Source: Tagaea sp965279565 (GTDB lineage Bacteria > Pseudomonadota > Alphaproteobacteria > CACIAM-22H2). Taken from it: a stretch of 64,000 nt of DNA. A program made the translations under genes and the position numbers. The DNA is taken from assembly GCA_965279565.1 (NCBI GenBank), contig OZ257249.1, positions 2,480,001 through 2,544,000 of the forward strand, given 5' to 3'. The notes beneath the pieces were generated by a model. The model ran no database searches and was not told the DNA's origin. It saw nothing but the letters and a program-made list of their open reading frames with translations. Position 1 is the first letter of the stretch. Each line of letters starts with the position of its first letter. Positions 1 to 8,073 of the stretch are shown here, piece by piece.

Positions 1-390
1 CTCGCCGACAGCGTCGTGTTTTCCTCACCTGCCTTGCGCAAGCTGACGGGCGAAGAGTCGGTCGAGGCGGGCCTGCAGGCGGCGACGAAGCTCGCGCGCG
101 GCATGGTCGGCGTCACGACGGGCGCGCAGGGCTTCAAGTGGCTCGCCGAGGGCCGGATCGAGCACGAGCCGGGTTTCGCGGTCGCGGCCGTCGATACGCT
201 GGGTGCTGGCGACGTATTCCACGGCGCGTTCGCGCTAGCCGTCGCCGAAGGGCGTGACGTGCGCGCGGCGGCACGCTTCGCCAACGCGGCATCTGCGCTC
301 AAATGCACGCGCACGGGCGGGCGCAACGGAATTCCGACGCGTGCGGAAGTCGACACGTTGCTGGCGGGGCGCATGTCGGCCATTGCGTAG
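1..390 (+). CDS. PfkB-family carbohydrate kinase, C-terminal part (5' end outside the window)
   Basis: The reading frame is open from base 1, so the gene begins upstream; about 129 C-terminal residues are visible. They contain the second PfkB signature, DTLGAGDVFHGAFA, whose GAGD Asp is the catalytic base of ribokinase-like sugar kinases, followed by the usual small helical tail with an NAASALKCTRTGGRNG segment. The family phosphorylates sugars or sugar acids such as ribose, fructose or 2-keto-3-deoxygluconate with ATP in the cytoplasm. The neighbouring SDR and idonate-type dehydrogenases suggest a sugar or sugar-acid substrate, but the substrate cannot be read from this fragment. A 9-bp inverted repeat begins at the stop codon. 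Confidence 0.9.
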   Translation, partial: LADSVVFSSPALRKLTGEESVEAGLQAATKLARGMVGVTTGAQGFKWLAEGRIEHEPGFAVAAVDTLGAGDVFHGAFALAVAEGRDVRAAARFANAASALKCTRTGGRNGIPTRAEVDTLLAGRMSAIA

Positions 391-412
391 CATACACTTG
401 TATAGTGTATGC
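390..412. promoter_or_regulatory. 23-nt palindrome (9-bp arms) after the PfkB gene
   Basis: The arms GCATACACT (390-398) and AGTGTATGC (404-412) are perfect reverse complements around a 5-nt centre. No T-tract follows, so this is not a clear intrinsic terminator. The AT-rich symmetric centre (ACTTGTATAGT) resembles operators bound by dimeric helix-turn-helix regulators such as the GntR family. It lies 95 nt before the cytochrome c start. Either a short terminator stem or an operator; the second is my inference. Confidence 0.45.
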
Positions 413-506
413 AATTCGACTTACCCGGAAAGGGTGTTTCGTAGCAATCTGACCTTCGCCGGCTGGGACGCGAGTCCCGGGCGGGCGCATGCGATACGGA
501 GGTCAG

Positions 507-887
507 ATGAATTTCGGCAGGGCCATCGTCGGATTTCTGGCGGCTGCGGCCGCCGCTTTCCCGGCACCGGGCGGCGCGCAGGATGCCGCCGCGGGCGAAG
601 CCGCCTTCCGGCGGATCTGCGCCGTCTGCCATAACCCGACGCCTGACGGGCCGGCCAAGCTGGGCCCGTCGCTGTTCCGGGTCGTCGGCCGAAAGGCGGG
701 CACGCTCGACGGTTACCGGTTCTCGGCCGCGAAGCGCGACCCGGACCTGTTCTGGACGGCCGAACGCCTCGACCCCTATCTGGCGAACCCGCGCGAATTC
801 ATGCCCGGCACGTCGATGGCCTATGCCGGCCTGAAAAACGACGCCGAGCGCGCCAACGTCATCGCCTATTTACGGACGCTGAAATAG
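507..887 (+). CDS. Periplasmic class I cytochrome c
   Basis: A 126-residue protein with a signal peptide at about residues 1-24 (hydrophobic core FLAAAAAAFPAPGGA), so it should be exported and matured in the periplasm. The haem-binding motif is CAVCH (Cys38, Cys41, His42), and Met104 in PGTSMAYAG is the expected distal ligand. Length and motif spacing fit small soluble mitochondrial-type c cytochromes that shuttle electrons to a terminal oxidase. I chose ATG 507 over ATG 489 because GGAGG at 498-502 lies just before it and the signal peptide starts cleanly there. It stands alone between carbohydrate genes; the electron partner is unknown. Confidence 0.9.
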   Translation: MNFGRAIVGFLAAAAAAFPAPGGAQDAAAGEAAFRRICAVCHNPTPDGPAKLGPSLFRVVGRKAGTLDGYRFSAAKRDPDLFWTAERLDPYLANPREFMPGTSMAYAGLKNDAERANVIAYLRTLK

Positions 888-902
888 CCTGCGGACGATG
901 TA

Positions 903-929
903 GGATGCGGCCGGTTTCTAGCCGCATCC
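903..929. other. 9-bp stem-loop directly before the SDR ribosome-binding site
   Basis: GGATGCGGC (903-911) and GCCGCATCC (921-929) are perfect reverse complements with a 9-nt loop. The stem ends two bases before the AAGGAG Shine-Dalgarno at 932-937 of the next gene. There is no T-tract, so termination is doubtful. It could separate the cytochrome gene from the dehydrogenase genes or modulate ribosome access; both are inference. Confidence 0.4.
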
Positions 930-944
930 CGAAGGAGAAACGCA

Positions 945-1757
945 GTGACGCAGCGCATGCTTGCCGGACAGGTCGCCCTCGTGACGGGGGCGGGCCGCGG
1001 GCTCGGCCGGGCCTTCGCCGAACGCCTCGCCTCGCTGGGCGCCGAAATCGTCGTCCACGGCATGCGCGAGAACGGGCCGTCGGAGTATGGCGGCACGCAG
1101 ACGCTGACCGAGGTGACCGCAGCGATCGGCAAGACGCACGGCGTGCGCACGATCCGCAAGCTTGCTGACCTCACGAAGATGGCCGAAGTCGAGCTCGTCG
1201 TCGCCGAGGCGACGGCCGAACTCGGTCCCATCGACATCCTTGTCCACAACGCGGGCGGCGACATCGCGGCGCGCGGCGGCAAGCCTGACCCGAACGACGT
1301 CGTGAATATTTCGGAAGAAGACGTGCGCGCCGTGCTCGACCGCAACCTGCTGAGCACCGTGTTCGTCTGCCAGGCCGTCGCGCGCCGCATGATGGAGCGC
1401 CGGCGCGGGCGCATCGTGACGCTGGGGTCCGTCGCCGCATTCAAGGGCCGCACCAACGGGTCGATCTACGCGACTGCCAAGGCCGGCGCCCTGCATTTCT
1501 CGCGCTGCCTTGCCGACCAGATGCGTCCCTACGACGTGACCGTCAACGTGATCGCGCCCGGCGACACGCGCACCGAACGCTTCCTCAACACGCGTGCCGT
1601 CGATCCCGCACGGCTGGTCGAGACGGGCACGCTCGACCGGATCGGCACGGTCGACGAGGTTGCCCGCGTGGTCGAGTTCTTTGCCGGTCCGCTCGGCGCG
1701 TTCGTGTCGGGGCAGGTGATCCGCATCGACGGCGGCGGCCAGCTCTGGCCGGGGTGA
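945..1757 (+). CDS. SDR-family NAD(P)-dependent oxidoreductase
   Basis: A 270-residue classical short-chain dehydrogenase. Seen: the Rossmann motif TGAGRGLG near residue 14, the NAGG motif at about 102-105, and the catalytic Ser162, Tyr175 and Lys179 (the last two in YATAK). The C-terminus has the usual DGGGQLWPG end. The GTG start at 945 follows AAGGAG at 932-937. The family interconverts alcohols and ketones; FabG-like enzymes cannot be told from sugar dehydrogenases by motif alone. The next gene, 47 nt downstream, encodes an L-idonate 5-dehydrogenase-like enzyme and a sugar kinase lies upstream, so a polyol or sugar-acid substrate (a gluconate 5-dehydrogenase-type role) is the most likely reading. 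Confidence 0.85.
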   Translation: MTQRMLAGQVALVTGAGRGLGRAFAERLASLGAEIVVHGMRENGPSEYGGTQTLTEVTAAIGKTHGVRTIRKLADLTKMAEVELVVAEATAELGPIDILVHNAGGDIAARGGKPDPNDVVNISEEDVRAVLDRNLLSTVFVCQAVARRMMERRRGRIVTLGSVAAFKGRTNGSIYATAKAGALHFSRCLADQMRPYDVTVNVIAPGDTRTERFLNTRAVDPARLVETGTLDRIGTVDEVARVVEFFAGPLGAFVSGQVIRIDGGGQLWPG

Positions 1758-1804
1758 CGGCGGTCCGCCTTCGCGGTATGCTTGGAAAAACCCGGGAGAA
1801 AGCC

Positions 1805-2836
1805 ATGCGCGCCGTCGTCATCCACGCCCCCAAGGATCTCCGGATCGACAGCCTTTCGGCCGTGCCCCCGGGCCACGGCGACGTGAAGGTCCGCATCGGG
1901 GCGGGCGGGATCTGCGGGTCGGACCTGCACTATTACCATCACGGCGGTTTCGGCACGGTGCGCATCAAGCAGCCGATGACGCTGGGCCACGAGATTTCCG
2001 GCACGATCGACGAGGTCGGGGCGGGAGTCGCGCACCTGCGGCCGGGCATGCGCGTGGCGGTCAATCCGAGCCGGCCCTGCTTCGAGTGCAAGTACTGCCA
2101 TCAGGGCATGCACAACCAGTGCCTCGACATGCATTTCTTCGGCAGCGCCATGCGCTTCCCGCACGTGCAGGGCGGCTTCAGCGAGAGCGTGACGATCGAC
2201 GCGCGCCAGGCGGTCCCCATTCCCGATACGCTGACGCTCGGTGAAGCGGCGATGGCCGAACCGCTGTCGGTCTGCCTGCATGCCGCCAAGCAGGCGGGCC
2301 CGCTCTTCGGCAAGCGCGTGCTGGTCACCGGCTGCGGCCCGATCGGCGCACTCGCCGTTCTCGTCGCGCGCAACGCGGGTGCCGCCGAACTCGTCGCGAC
2401 CGACGTGGCGAGCCAGCCGCTGGCAACGGCGCGCAAGCTGGGTGCGACACGCGCGATCAATCCGGTCGAGGAACCCGACGCGCTCGCCGCCTATGCCAAG
2501 GACAAGGGCTCGTTCGACGTGCTGTTCGAGGCGTCGGGCAACGAGGCGGCGCTGCGCGGGGCGCTCGATCTGGTCCGGCCGGGCGGTACGGTCGTGCAGA
2601 TCGGCGTGGGCGGCGACATGAAGCTGCCGATGAACGTAATCGTCGCCAAGGAACTCAACCTGCGCGGCACGTTCCGCTTCCATGCCGAGTTCGAGCTTGC
2701 GGTCGAAATGATGGGCAAAGGTCTGATCGACGTGAAGCCGGTCATCTCGGATTCGATCCCGTTCACCGACGCGATCAAGGCATTCGAGCTGGCGAGCGAC
2801 CGCAACAAGGCGATGAAGGTCCAGCTCGTCTTCTGA
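1805..2836 (+). CDS. idnD: L-idonate 5-dehydrogenase-like zinc alcohol dehydrogenase
   Basis: A 343-residue medium-chain zinc dehydrogenase. Catalytic zinc ligands are Cys38 (GICGSDLHYY) and His62-Glu63 (LGHEISG). The structural zinc cysteines are at about 92, 95, 98 and 106 (PCFECKYC and NQC). The nucleotide-binding VTGCGPIGAL follows. The stretches AVNPSRPC, FFGSAMRFPH and the terminal KVQLVF closely resemble E. coli IdnD, which oxidises L-idonate to 5-ketogluconate with NAD(P). ATG 1805 follows GGGAG at 1794-1798; the frame is open further upstream but without a better site. With the SDR gene before it this could form a two-step idonate/5-ketogluconate/gluconate route. A sorbitol dehydrogenase-like role is the main alternative. 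Confidence 0.88.
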   Translation: MRAVVIHAPKDLRIDSLSAVPPGHGDVKVRIGAGGICGSDLHYYHHGGFGTVRIKQPMTLGHEISGTIDEVGAGVAHLRPGMRVAVNPSRPCFECKYCHQGMHNQCLDMHFFGSAMRFPHVQGGFSESVTIDARQAVPIPDTLTLGEAAMAEPLSVCLHAAKQAGPLFGKRVLVTGCGPIGALAVLVARNAGAAELVATDVASQPLATARKLGATRAINPVEEPDALAAYAKDKGSFDVLFEASGNEAALRGALDLVRPGGTVVQIGVGGDMKLPMNVIVAKELNLRGTFRFHAEFELAVEMMGKGLIDVKPVISDSIPFTDAIKAFELASDRNKAMKVQLVF

Positions 2837-2839
2837 CCG

Positions 2840-3571
2840 CTAGCGGCCCAGCGACAGGCGCGCGGCGAGCATCTCGGGCAGGCCGGCCGCGCGGATCTTC
2901 GCGGCCGCGGCGTCCACGTCGTAGGGTACCCGCATGCAGGTGAGTTCCGCGCTCGACGTGTCGTAGATCGAATAGGCCGCCGCCGGATTGCGGTCGCGCG
3001 GCTGTCCGACCGAGCCGACGACGGCCAACCACCGGTGCGGGATTGCGAGCGGGACGGAGATCCCGGCGACCGGGTGCACGCCGTTCGTCGTCGCTTCGCC
3101 GTAGATCGTCGGTACATGGACATGGCCGCAGAACGTCACGCGCTGTCGCGTCGCGGCGAGGCTCGAAGCGGCCATCGCCGCATTCTCGACATAGCGCCAG
3201 TGTCCGGGGGCCGATGCGTCGGCATGGACATAGAGACGGTCCTCGTCCTCCGCGCTCAGCGGAAGCCCGCTGAGGAAGTCGCGGGCACCGGCATCCAGCC
3301 GGTCGCGCGTCCAGCCGATCGCGCTCGCGGCATTCACGTTCATGCCGCCGGGACCGTCCGCGATGGCGCGGTCGTGGTTTCCGGCAATCGCGACGGCTCC
3401 TTGGGCGACGAGCGCCATCACCGTGGCGATCACCCATTCTGGATCGGCGCCGTAGCCCACGTAATCGCCGAGGAGGACATGCCGTACGGCGCCCGCGTCG
3501 CGCGCATGCGCAAGGCACGCGGCAAAGGCCTCGCGGTTCGAGTGGATGTCGCCCATCAGCGCGATGCGCAT
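2840..3571 (-). CDS. Calcineurin-like metallophosphoesterase (YfcE/diadenosine-phosphatase type)
   Basis: A 243-residue cytoplasmic phosphoesterase. The dinuclear metal motifs are all visible in order: GDIHSN near residue 8, GDYVGYGADP near 35, GNHD near 64, and CGHVHVP in the second half. VGSVGQPRD near the C-terminus is typical of the branch that includes small phosphodiesterases and ApaH-related enzymes. The substrate is not deducible. I start at MRIALMGD because family members begin exactly there; the longer open frame upstream has no coding character. The gene converges with idnD (3-nt gap) and is divergent from the RND operon. Confidence 0.88.
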   Translation of the reverse strand: MRIALMGDIHSNREAFAACLAHARDAGAVRHVLLGDYVGYGADPEWVIATVMALVAQGAVAIAGNHDRAIADGPGGMNVNAASAIGWTRDRLDAGARDFLSGLPLSAEDEDRLYVHADASAPGHWRYVENAAMAASSLAATRQRVTFCGHVHVPTIYGEATTNGVHPVAGISVPLAIPHRWLAVVGSVGQPRDRNPAAAYSIYDTSSAELTCMRVPYDVDAAAAKIRAAGLPEMLAARLSLGR

Positions 3572-3755
3572 GTGCGGACTTTGCGGCCGGGATTCCGGGA
3601 CCGTCAAGGCGTGCCGATTCGGAGCCTGTGACAGGCGGTTACCGATTGAAACAGAACGATTCTCGGGCCACCTTCGTTCTCGCGTACTATTTGCCTGACC
3701 GGCGGATCGGCCGGCACGGGCCATCGGGCCCGGAATCTGGAGATTTCTGACGAAC
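3572..3755. promoter_or_regulatory. Divergent promoter region between the phosphoesterase and the RND operon
   Basis: This 184-nt gap must hold start signals for both genes. A TACTAT hexamer at 3685-3690 could be a -10 element on the plus strand, but I find no convincing -35 at the right distance. A 6-bp stem (CGGGCC 3717-3722, GGCCCG 3727-3732) sits just before the ribosome-binding site of the adaptor gene. No efflux regulator gene is adjacent on either side. Confidence 0.35.
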
Positions 3756-4985
3756 ATGCGTGCCCGCACATTCTTCATCGGCCTTGCGATCGTCCTGGCT
3801 GCCGGCGCCGGAATCTGGAAGGTCATGGACCTTCCGGTTCCCTTTGTCGGCGCCTCGGCACCCGTCGCGACGGGGCCGGCCGGCGCGCGCCGGCCGGGCG
3901 GCGCAGGCGCGCCGGCGCCGGTCGTGCGCGTCGCGGCCGCGCGCATGGGCGAACTGCCGATCCTGCTCGACGCGCTGGGCACGGCGCAGGCCTACAACTC
4001 GGTCGTTGTGAACAGCCGCGTCGACGGCCAGCTCGTAAAGCTCAATTTCCGCGAGGGGCAGGACGTCAAGGAAGGCGATCTTCTGGCGCAGGTCGATCCG
4101 CGCATCTACCAGGCGCAGCTCGACCAGGCGCTGGCCAAGCGCGCGCAGGACCAGGCCCAGCTCGACAACGCGCGGCGCGATCTCGAGCGCTACGGCGCGC
4201 TGGTCAAGCAGAACTACGCGAGCGGCCAGCAGTTCGATACCGCCCGCGCGCAGGTGGCGCAGATCGAGGCGACGCTGAAGGCCGACGACGCGGCGATCTC
4301 GAACGCGCGCATCCAGCTTTCCTACACCAACATCCTGGCACCCATCTCCGGCCGGCTCGGCCTGAAGCAGGTCGATGCCGGCAACATCGTACGCGCCAAC
4401 GACACGACCGGCATCGTCGTCATCACGCAACTCCAGCCGGTCTCCGTCATTTTCACGCTGCCCCAGCAGCGCCTACCCGAGATCGCGGGCAAGATGCGCG
4501 CGGGCGAGAAGCTGGAAGTGCGCGCCATGCGCGCCGACGGCACCGCGCTCGATACCGGCACGGTCGAGTTCGTCGACAACCAGGTCGACCCGACGACCGG
4601 CACCATCAAGCTCAAAGCCGTGTTCCCGAACCAGGCGATGGAATTGTGGCCGGGCAGCTTCGTCAACGTGCGCCTGCGCATGGGCACGGTGCGCGACAGC
4701 GTGCTGATCCCGGCGTCGGCCGTGCAGTACGGGCCGGACGGGCCGTTCGCCTTCGTCGTCGGTGCCGACATGACGGCGGAGGTCCGCCCGATCAAGCCGG
4801 TGCAGACGGAAGGGGACGTGACGGCGGTCGCGAGCGGCCTGCGTGCGGGCGAACGCGTTGTGCTGGGTGGGCAGGATCGCCTGCGCGCCGGAACGGCCGT
4901 GACGGTGGCCGGCGAAGGCGAGCCCGGTACGGGGCCGGGCCGCCCGGGCGGCGGCGGTGGCGGGGGCCGCCGGCCCACGCCATGA
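3756..4985 (+). CDS. mdtA: RND efflux periplasmic adaptor subunit (MdtA-like)
   Basis: A 409-residue membrane fusion protein. It has an N-terminal membrane anchor (residues 4-22), a Pro/Ala/Gly linker, a lipoyl half motif (QAYNSVVVNSRVDGQL), a coiled-coil hairpin over about residues 110-190 and a second lipoyl half (SYTNILAPISGRLG). A beta-barrel follows, and the protein ends in an unusual Gly-rich tail. Such adaptors join an inner-membrane RND pump to an outer-membrane channel. Its stop overlaps the start of the first pump gene (ATGA at 4982-4985). The sequence and the gene order adaptor-pump-pump-channel match the MdtABC multidrug/bile-salt exporter class. Confidence 0.93.
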   Translation: MRARTFFIGLAIVLAAGAGIWKVMDLPVPFVGASAPVATGPAGARRPGGAGAPAPVVRVAAARMGELPILLDALGTAQAYNSVVVNSRVDGQLVKLNFREGQDVKEGDLLAQVDPRIYQAQLDQALAKRAQDQAQLDNARRDLERYGALVKQNYASGQQFDTARAQVAQIEATLKADDAAISNARIQLSYTNILAPISGRLGLKQVDAGNIVRANDTTGIVVITQLQPVSVIFTLPQQRLPEIAGKMRAGEKLEVRAMRADGTALDTGTVEFVDNQVDPTTGTIKLKAVFPNQAMELWPGSFVNVRLRMGTVRDSVLIPASAVQYGPDGPFAFVVGADMTAEVRPIKPVQTEGDVTAVASGLRAGERVVLGGQDRLRAGTAVTVAGEGEPGTGPGRPGGGGGGGRRPTP

Positions 4986-7900
4986 AGATCAGCGCGCCCT
5001 TCATCGCGCGCCCGATCGCCACGACGCTGCTGACGCTGGCGGCGGTGCTGGCGGGGATTCTCGGCTATCGCGTGCTGCCGGTTTCCTCGCTGCCGGAGGT
5101 CGATTTCCCGACCATCCAGGTCACCACGCGCCTGCCGGGTGCGGATCCCGAGACGATCGCGGCACTCGTCACCGCCCCGCTCGAACGCCAGCTCGGGCAG
5201 ATCTCCGGGCTTGCGACGATGACGTCCACGTCGAGCTACGGCACCAGTGCGGTGGCGCTGCAGTTCGTGCTCGGCCGCAGCATCGACGAGGCCGCACAGG
5301 ACGTGCAGGCCGCGATCAACGTCGCCGCCGGCTTCCTGCCGCGCAGCCTGCCTTATCCGCCGACCTACGCGAAGGTGAATCCGGCCGATCCGCCGATCAT
5401 CAGCCTGGCGCTGACGTCCGACACGCTGCCCGTCGTGCGCATCAGCGATGCGGCAGATACCGTCCTCGCGCAGAAGCTGAGCCAGATCGCCGGCGTGGGC
5501 CGCGTCAGCGTGCAAGGCGACCAGAAGCCGGCGGTGCGCATCCAGATCGACCCGCAGCGTCTTGCCGCCTACGGGCTGGGTCTGGAGGACGTGCGCGCCG
5601 TGCTCGTGCGCGCCAACACCAAGCAGTCGAAGGGCAGCTTCGACGGCCCGTCGCAGGCCTTCACGATCACGGCCAACGACCAGATCACCGAGCCCGGCCA
5701 GTACCGCGACGTGATCGTCGCCTACCGCAACGGGGCACCTCTGCGCCTACGCGACGTGGCGGAGGTCGTCGAGGGGCTGGAGAACAGCAAGGTCATGGCC
5801 ACGGTCGACGGAAGGCCGGCGGTGCTGATCGAGGTGCAGCGCCAGCCCGGTGCAAACGTTGTCGAGACCGCCGACCGCATCAAGCGCGCGATCCCGGAAC
5901 TGGAACGCGCGATCCCGCCGGGTATCCGCATCGTCGTCGTCGCCGACCGCACCGTGACGATCCGCGCGAGCGTGGCCGACGTGCAGTTCTCGCTGGTCCT
6001 CGCGACCGTGCTGGTCGTGCTGGTCATCTACGCGTTCCTGCGCAGCTGGCGGGCGACGGCGATCCCGGCGGTGGCGCTGCCGGTCTCGCTAGTCGCGACA
6101 TTCGGGGTGATGAAGCTGTGCGGTTTCGGGCTCGACAATCTCTCTTTGATGGCGCTGACGGTGGCGACGGGGTTCGTCGTCGACGACGCGATCGTGATGA
6201 TCGAGAACGTCGTACGCCATGTCGAGAAGGGCGAGAAGCCGCTGGCGGCGGCCTACAAGGGGGCCGAGCAGATCGGTTTCACCATTGTCGGGCTGACCGT
6301 GTCGCTGATCGCGGTCTTCATCCCGCTGCTGTTCATGACCGGCATCGTCGGCCGGCTGTTCCACGAATTTGCGGTCACGCTGTCGATCGCGGTGGTGATC
6401 TCGGCCTTCGTGTCGCTGACGCTGACGCCGATGATGTGCGCGCGCATCCTGAAGCCCGCCGAGGCGGAGAAGCCCGGCCCGGTGGCGCGCCTGCTGGAAG
6501 CCGGCTTCGACGCGACCTTGCGCGCCTATATGGCGTCGCTCGACTGGGTCATGCGCTGGCAGAAGGCGACGCTGCTGTTCGCCTTCGGCACGCTGGTGCT
6601 GACGGTCGCCCTCTACAACTGGATCCCGAAGGGGTTCCTGCCGCAGCAGGACACCGGCGTGATCGTCGCCACGATCGACGCCGATCAGGACGCCAGCTTC
6701 CTGCGCATCGCCGAAATCCAGCGCCAGGCCGTCGCGATCGTGCGTGCCGACCGGGATGTCGCGACGGTGACGGGATTCTCGGGTGCGGGCACGTTCGCGG
6801 GTACCGGCAACACGGTGCGGCTGACGGCCGTGCTGAAGCCGCGGCGCGAACGCGACGAAAGTGCGGCCGCCATCGCGCGACGGCTAGGTGCGGCACTTGC
6901 GGTACTTCCGGCGCAGAGCTACCTGCAGCCGGTGCAGGACATCCAGATCGGTGCGCGCGCCAGCCGCACGCTCTACCAGTACACGCTGACCGGTCCGGAC
7001 GGGACCGAGCTTGCCGCATGGGCGCCGCGTCTGGTCGACATGCTGCGCCTCGAACCGGCCGTGCGCGACATCGCGTCGGACCAGCAGACCGGGGCCCGGC
7101 AGCTGCGCCTGACCATCGACCGCGACGCGGCCTCGCGCCTCGGCGTCAGCCTGCAGGCGATCGACGACACGCTCTACGATGCGTTCGGCCAGCGGCAGGT
7201 CTCGACGATCTACGCGCAGACGAACCAGTACCGCGTCGTCATGGAACTCACGCCTGAGCTGCAGGGCGACCCGGCGACCATCGGTACGCTGCGCGTTCCC
7301 GGGACAGGCGGCGTGCAGGTGCCCCTCGCGTCGCTGGCGCGGATCGAGCGTGCGCCGGCTCCGCTCGCGATCAACCGGCAGGCACAGTTCCCTGCCGTCA
7401 CGATCAGTTTCGATCTGGCGCAGGGCGCAAGCCTCGACCAAGCGCTTGCCGCGATCGTGCGGGCGGAAGGCGAGCTCGGCCTGCCGCCCTCGCTGTCCGG
7501 CGCCTTCGCCGGCGACGCGGCGGAATTCGAGCGCGCCCTCGTCTCGCAGCCCTGGCTGATCCTTGCAGCGGTCGTCGTGATCTACATCCTGCTCGGCGTT
7601 CTCTACGAAAGCCTGATCCATCCCGCGACGATCCTGTCGACGCTGCCGTCGGCCGGCATCGGCGCGCTTCTGGCGCTGTGGCTGGCGGACATGGACCTGT
7701 CGCTGGTCGGGCTCATCGGCATCGTGCTGCTGATGGGCATCGTCAAGAAGAATGCGATCATGATGATCGATTTCGCGCTCGACGCCGAACGCAACGACGG
7801 CAAGTCGCCCGAAGACGCGATCCGCGAGGCATGCCGGCTGCGCTATCGGCCGATCATGATGACGACGATGGCGGCCCTGCTGGGTGCGCTGCCGCTCGCC

Positions 7901-8068
7901 TTCGAAAGCGGCACGGGGTCGGAACTGCGCAACCCGCTGGGCATTTCCATCGTCGGCGGGCTGGCGCTGTCGCAGCTGCTTACGCTCTACACCACGCCGG
8001 TCATCTATCTCGCCTTCGAGCGGCTGCGCGCACGCTTCGCGCCGCGCGCACCCGCGGCGGCGGAGTAG
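4982..8068 (+). CDS. mdtB: RND efflux inner-membrane transporter (MdtB-like)
   Basis: A 1028-residue HAE1-type RND protein with the usual 12 membrane segments and two large periplasmic loops. The first helix begins at FIARPIATTLLTLAA. The proton-relay acids are present in TM4 (VDDAIVMIEN) and the matching lysine in TM10 (MGIVKKNAIMMIDF). The start is ATG 4982 overlapping the adaptor stop; the frame is open further upstream only because it runs antiparallel to GC-rich code. A second, different RND gene follows 5 nt later. In MdtABC systems the two pumps form a mixed trimer that exports lipophilic compounds such as bile salts or novobiocin. Confidence 0.94.
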   Translation: MKISAPFIARPIATTLLTLAAVLAGILGYRVLPVSSLPEVDFPTIQVTTRLPGADPETIAALVTAPLERQLGQISGLATMTSTSSYGTSAVALQFVLGRSIDEAAQDVQAAINVAAGFLPRSLPYPPTYAKVNPADPPIISLALTSDTLPVVRISDAADTVLAQKLSQIAGVGRVSVQGDQKPAVRIQIDPQRLAAYGLGLEDVRAVLVRANTKQSKGSFDGPSQAFTITANDQITEPGQYRDVIVAYRNGAPLRLRDVAEVVEGLENSKVMATVDGRPAVLIEVQRQPGANVVETADRIKRAIPELERAIPPGIRIVVVADRTVTIRASVADVQFSLVLATVLVVLVIYAFLRSWRATAIPAVALPVSLVATFGVMKLCGFGLDNLSLMALTVATGFVVDDAIVMIENVVRHVEKGEKPLAAAYKGAEQIGFTIVGLTVSLIAVFIPLLFMTGIVGRLFHEFAVTLSIAVVISAFVSLTLTPMMCARILKPAEAEKPGPVARLLEAGFDATLRAYMASLDWVMRWQKATLLFAFGTLVLTVALYNWIPKGFLPQQDTGVIVATIDADQDASFLRIAEIQRQAVAIVRADRDVATVTGFSGAGTFAGTGNTVRLTAVLKPRRERDESAAAIARRLGAALAVLPAQSYLQPVQDIQIGARASRTLYQYTLTGPDGTELAAWAPRLVDMLRLEPAVRDIASDQQTGARQLRLTIDRDAASRLGVSLQAIDDTLYDAFGQRQVSTIYAQTNQYRVVMELTPELQGDPATIGTLRVPGTGGVQVPLASLARIERAPAPLAINRQAQFPAVTISFDLAQGASLDQALAAIVRAEGELGLPPSLSGAFAGDAAEFERALVSQPWLILAAVVVIYILLGVLYESLIHPATILSTLPSAGIGALLALWLADMDLSLVGLIGIVLLMGIVKKNAIMMIDFALDAERNDGKSPEDAIREACRLRYRPIMMTTMAALLGALPLAFESGTGSELRNPLGISIVGGLALSQLLTLYTTPVIYLAFERLRARFAPRAPAAAE

Positions 8069-8073
8069 GGACG

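Noticed and set aside
4646..4981. Upstream extension of the MdtB-like gene to an ATG at 4646
   Set aside because: The extra 112 residues are out-of-frame translation of the adaptor gene, Arg/Gly-rich, and the true protein starts at the ATGA overlap at 4982.
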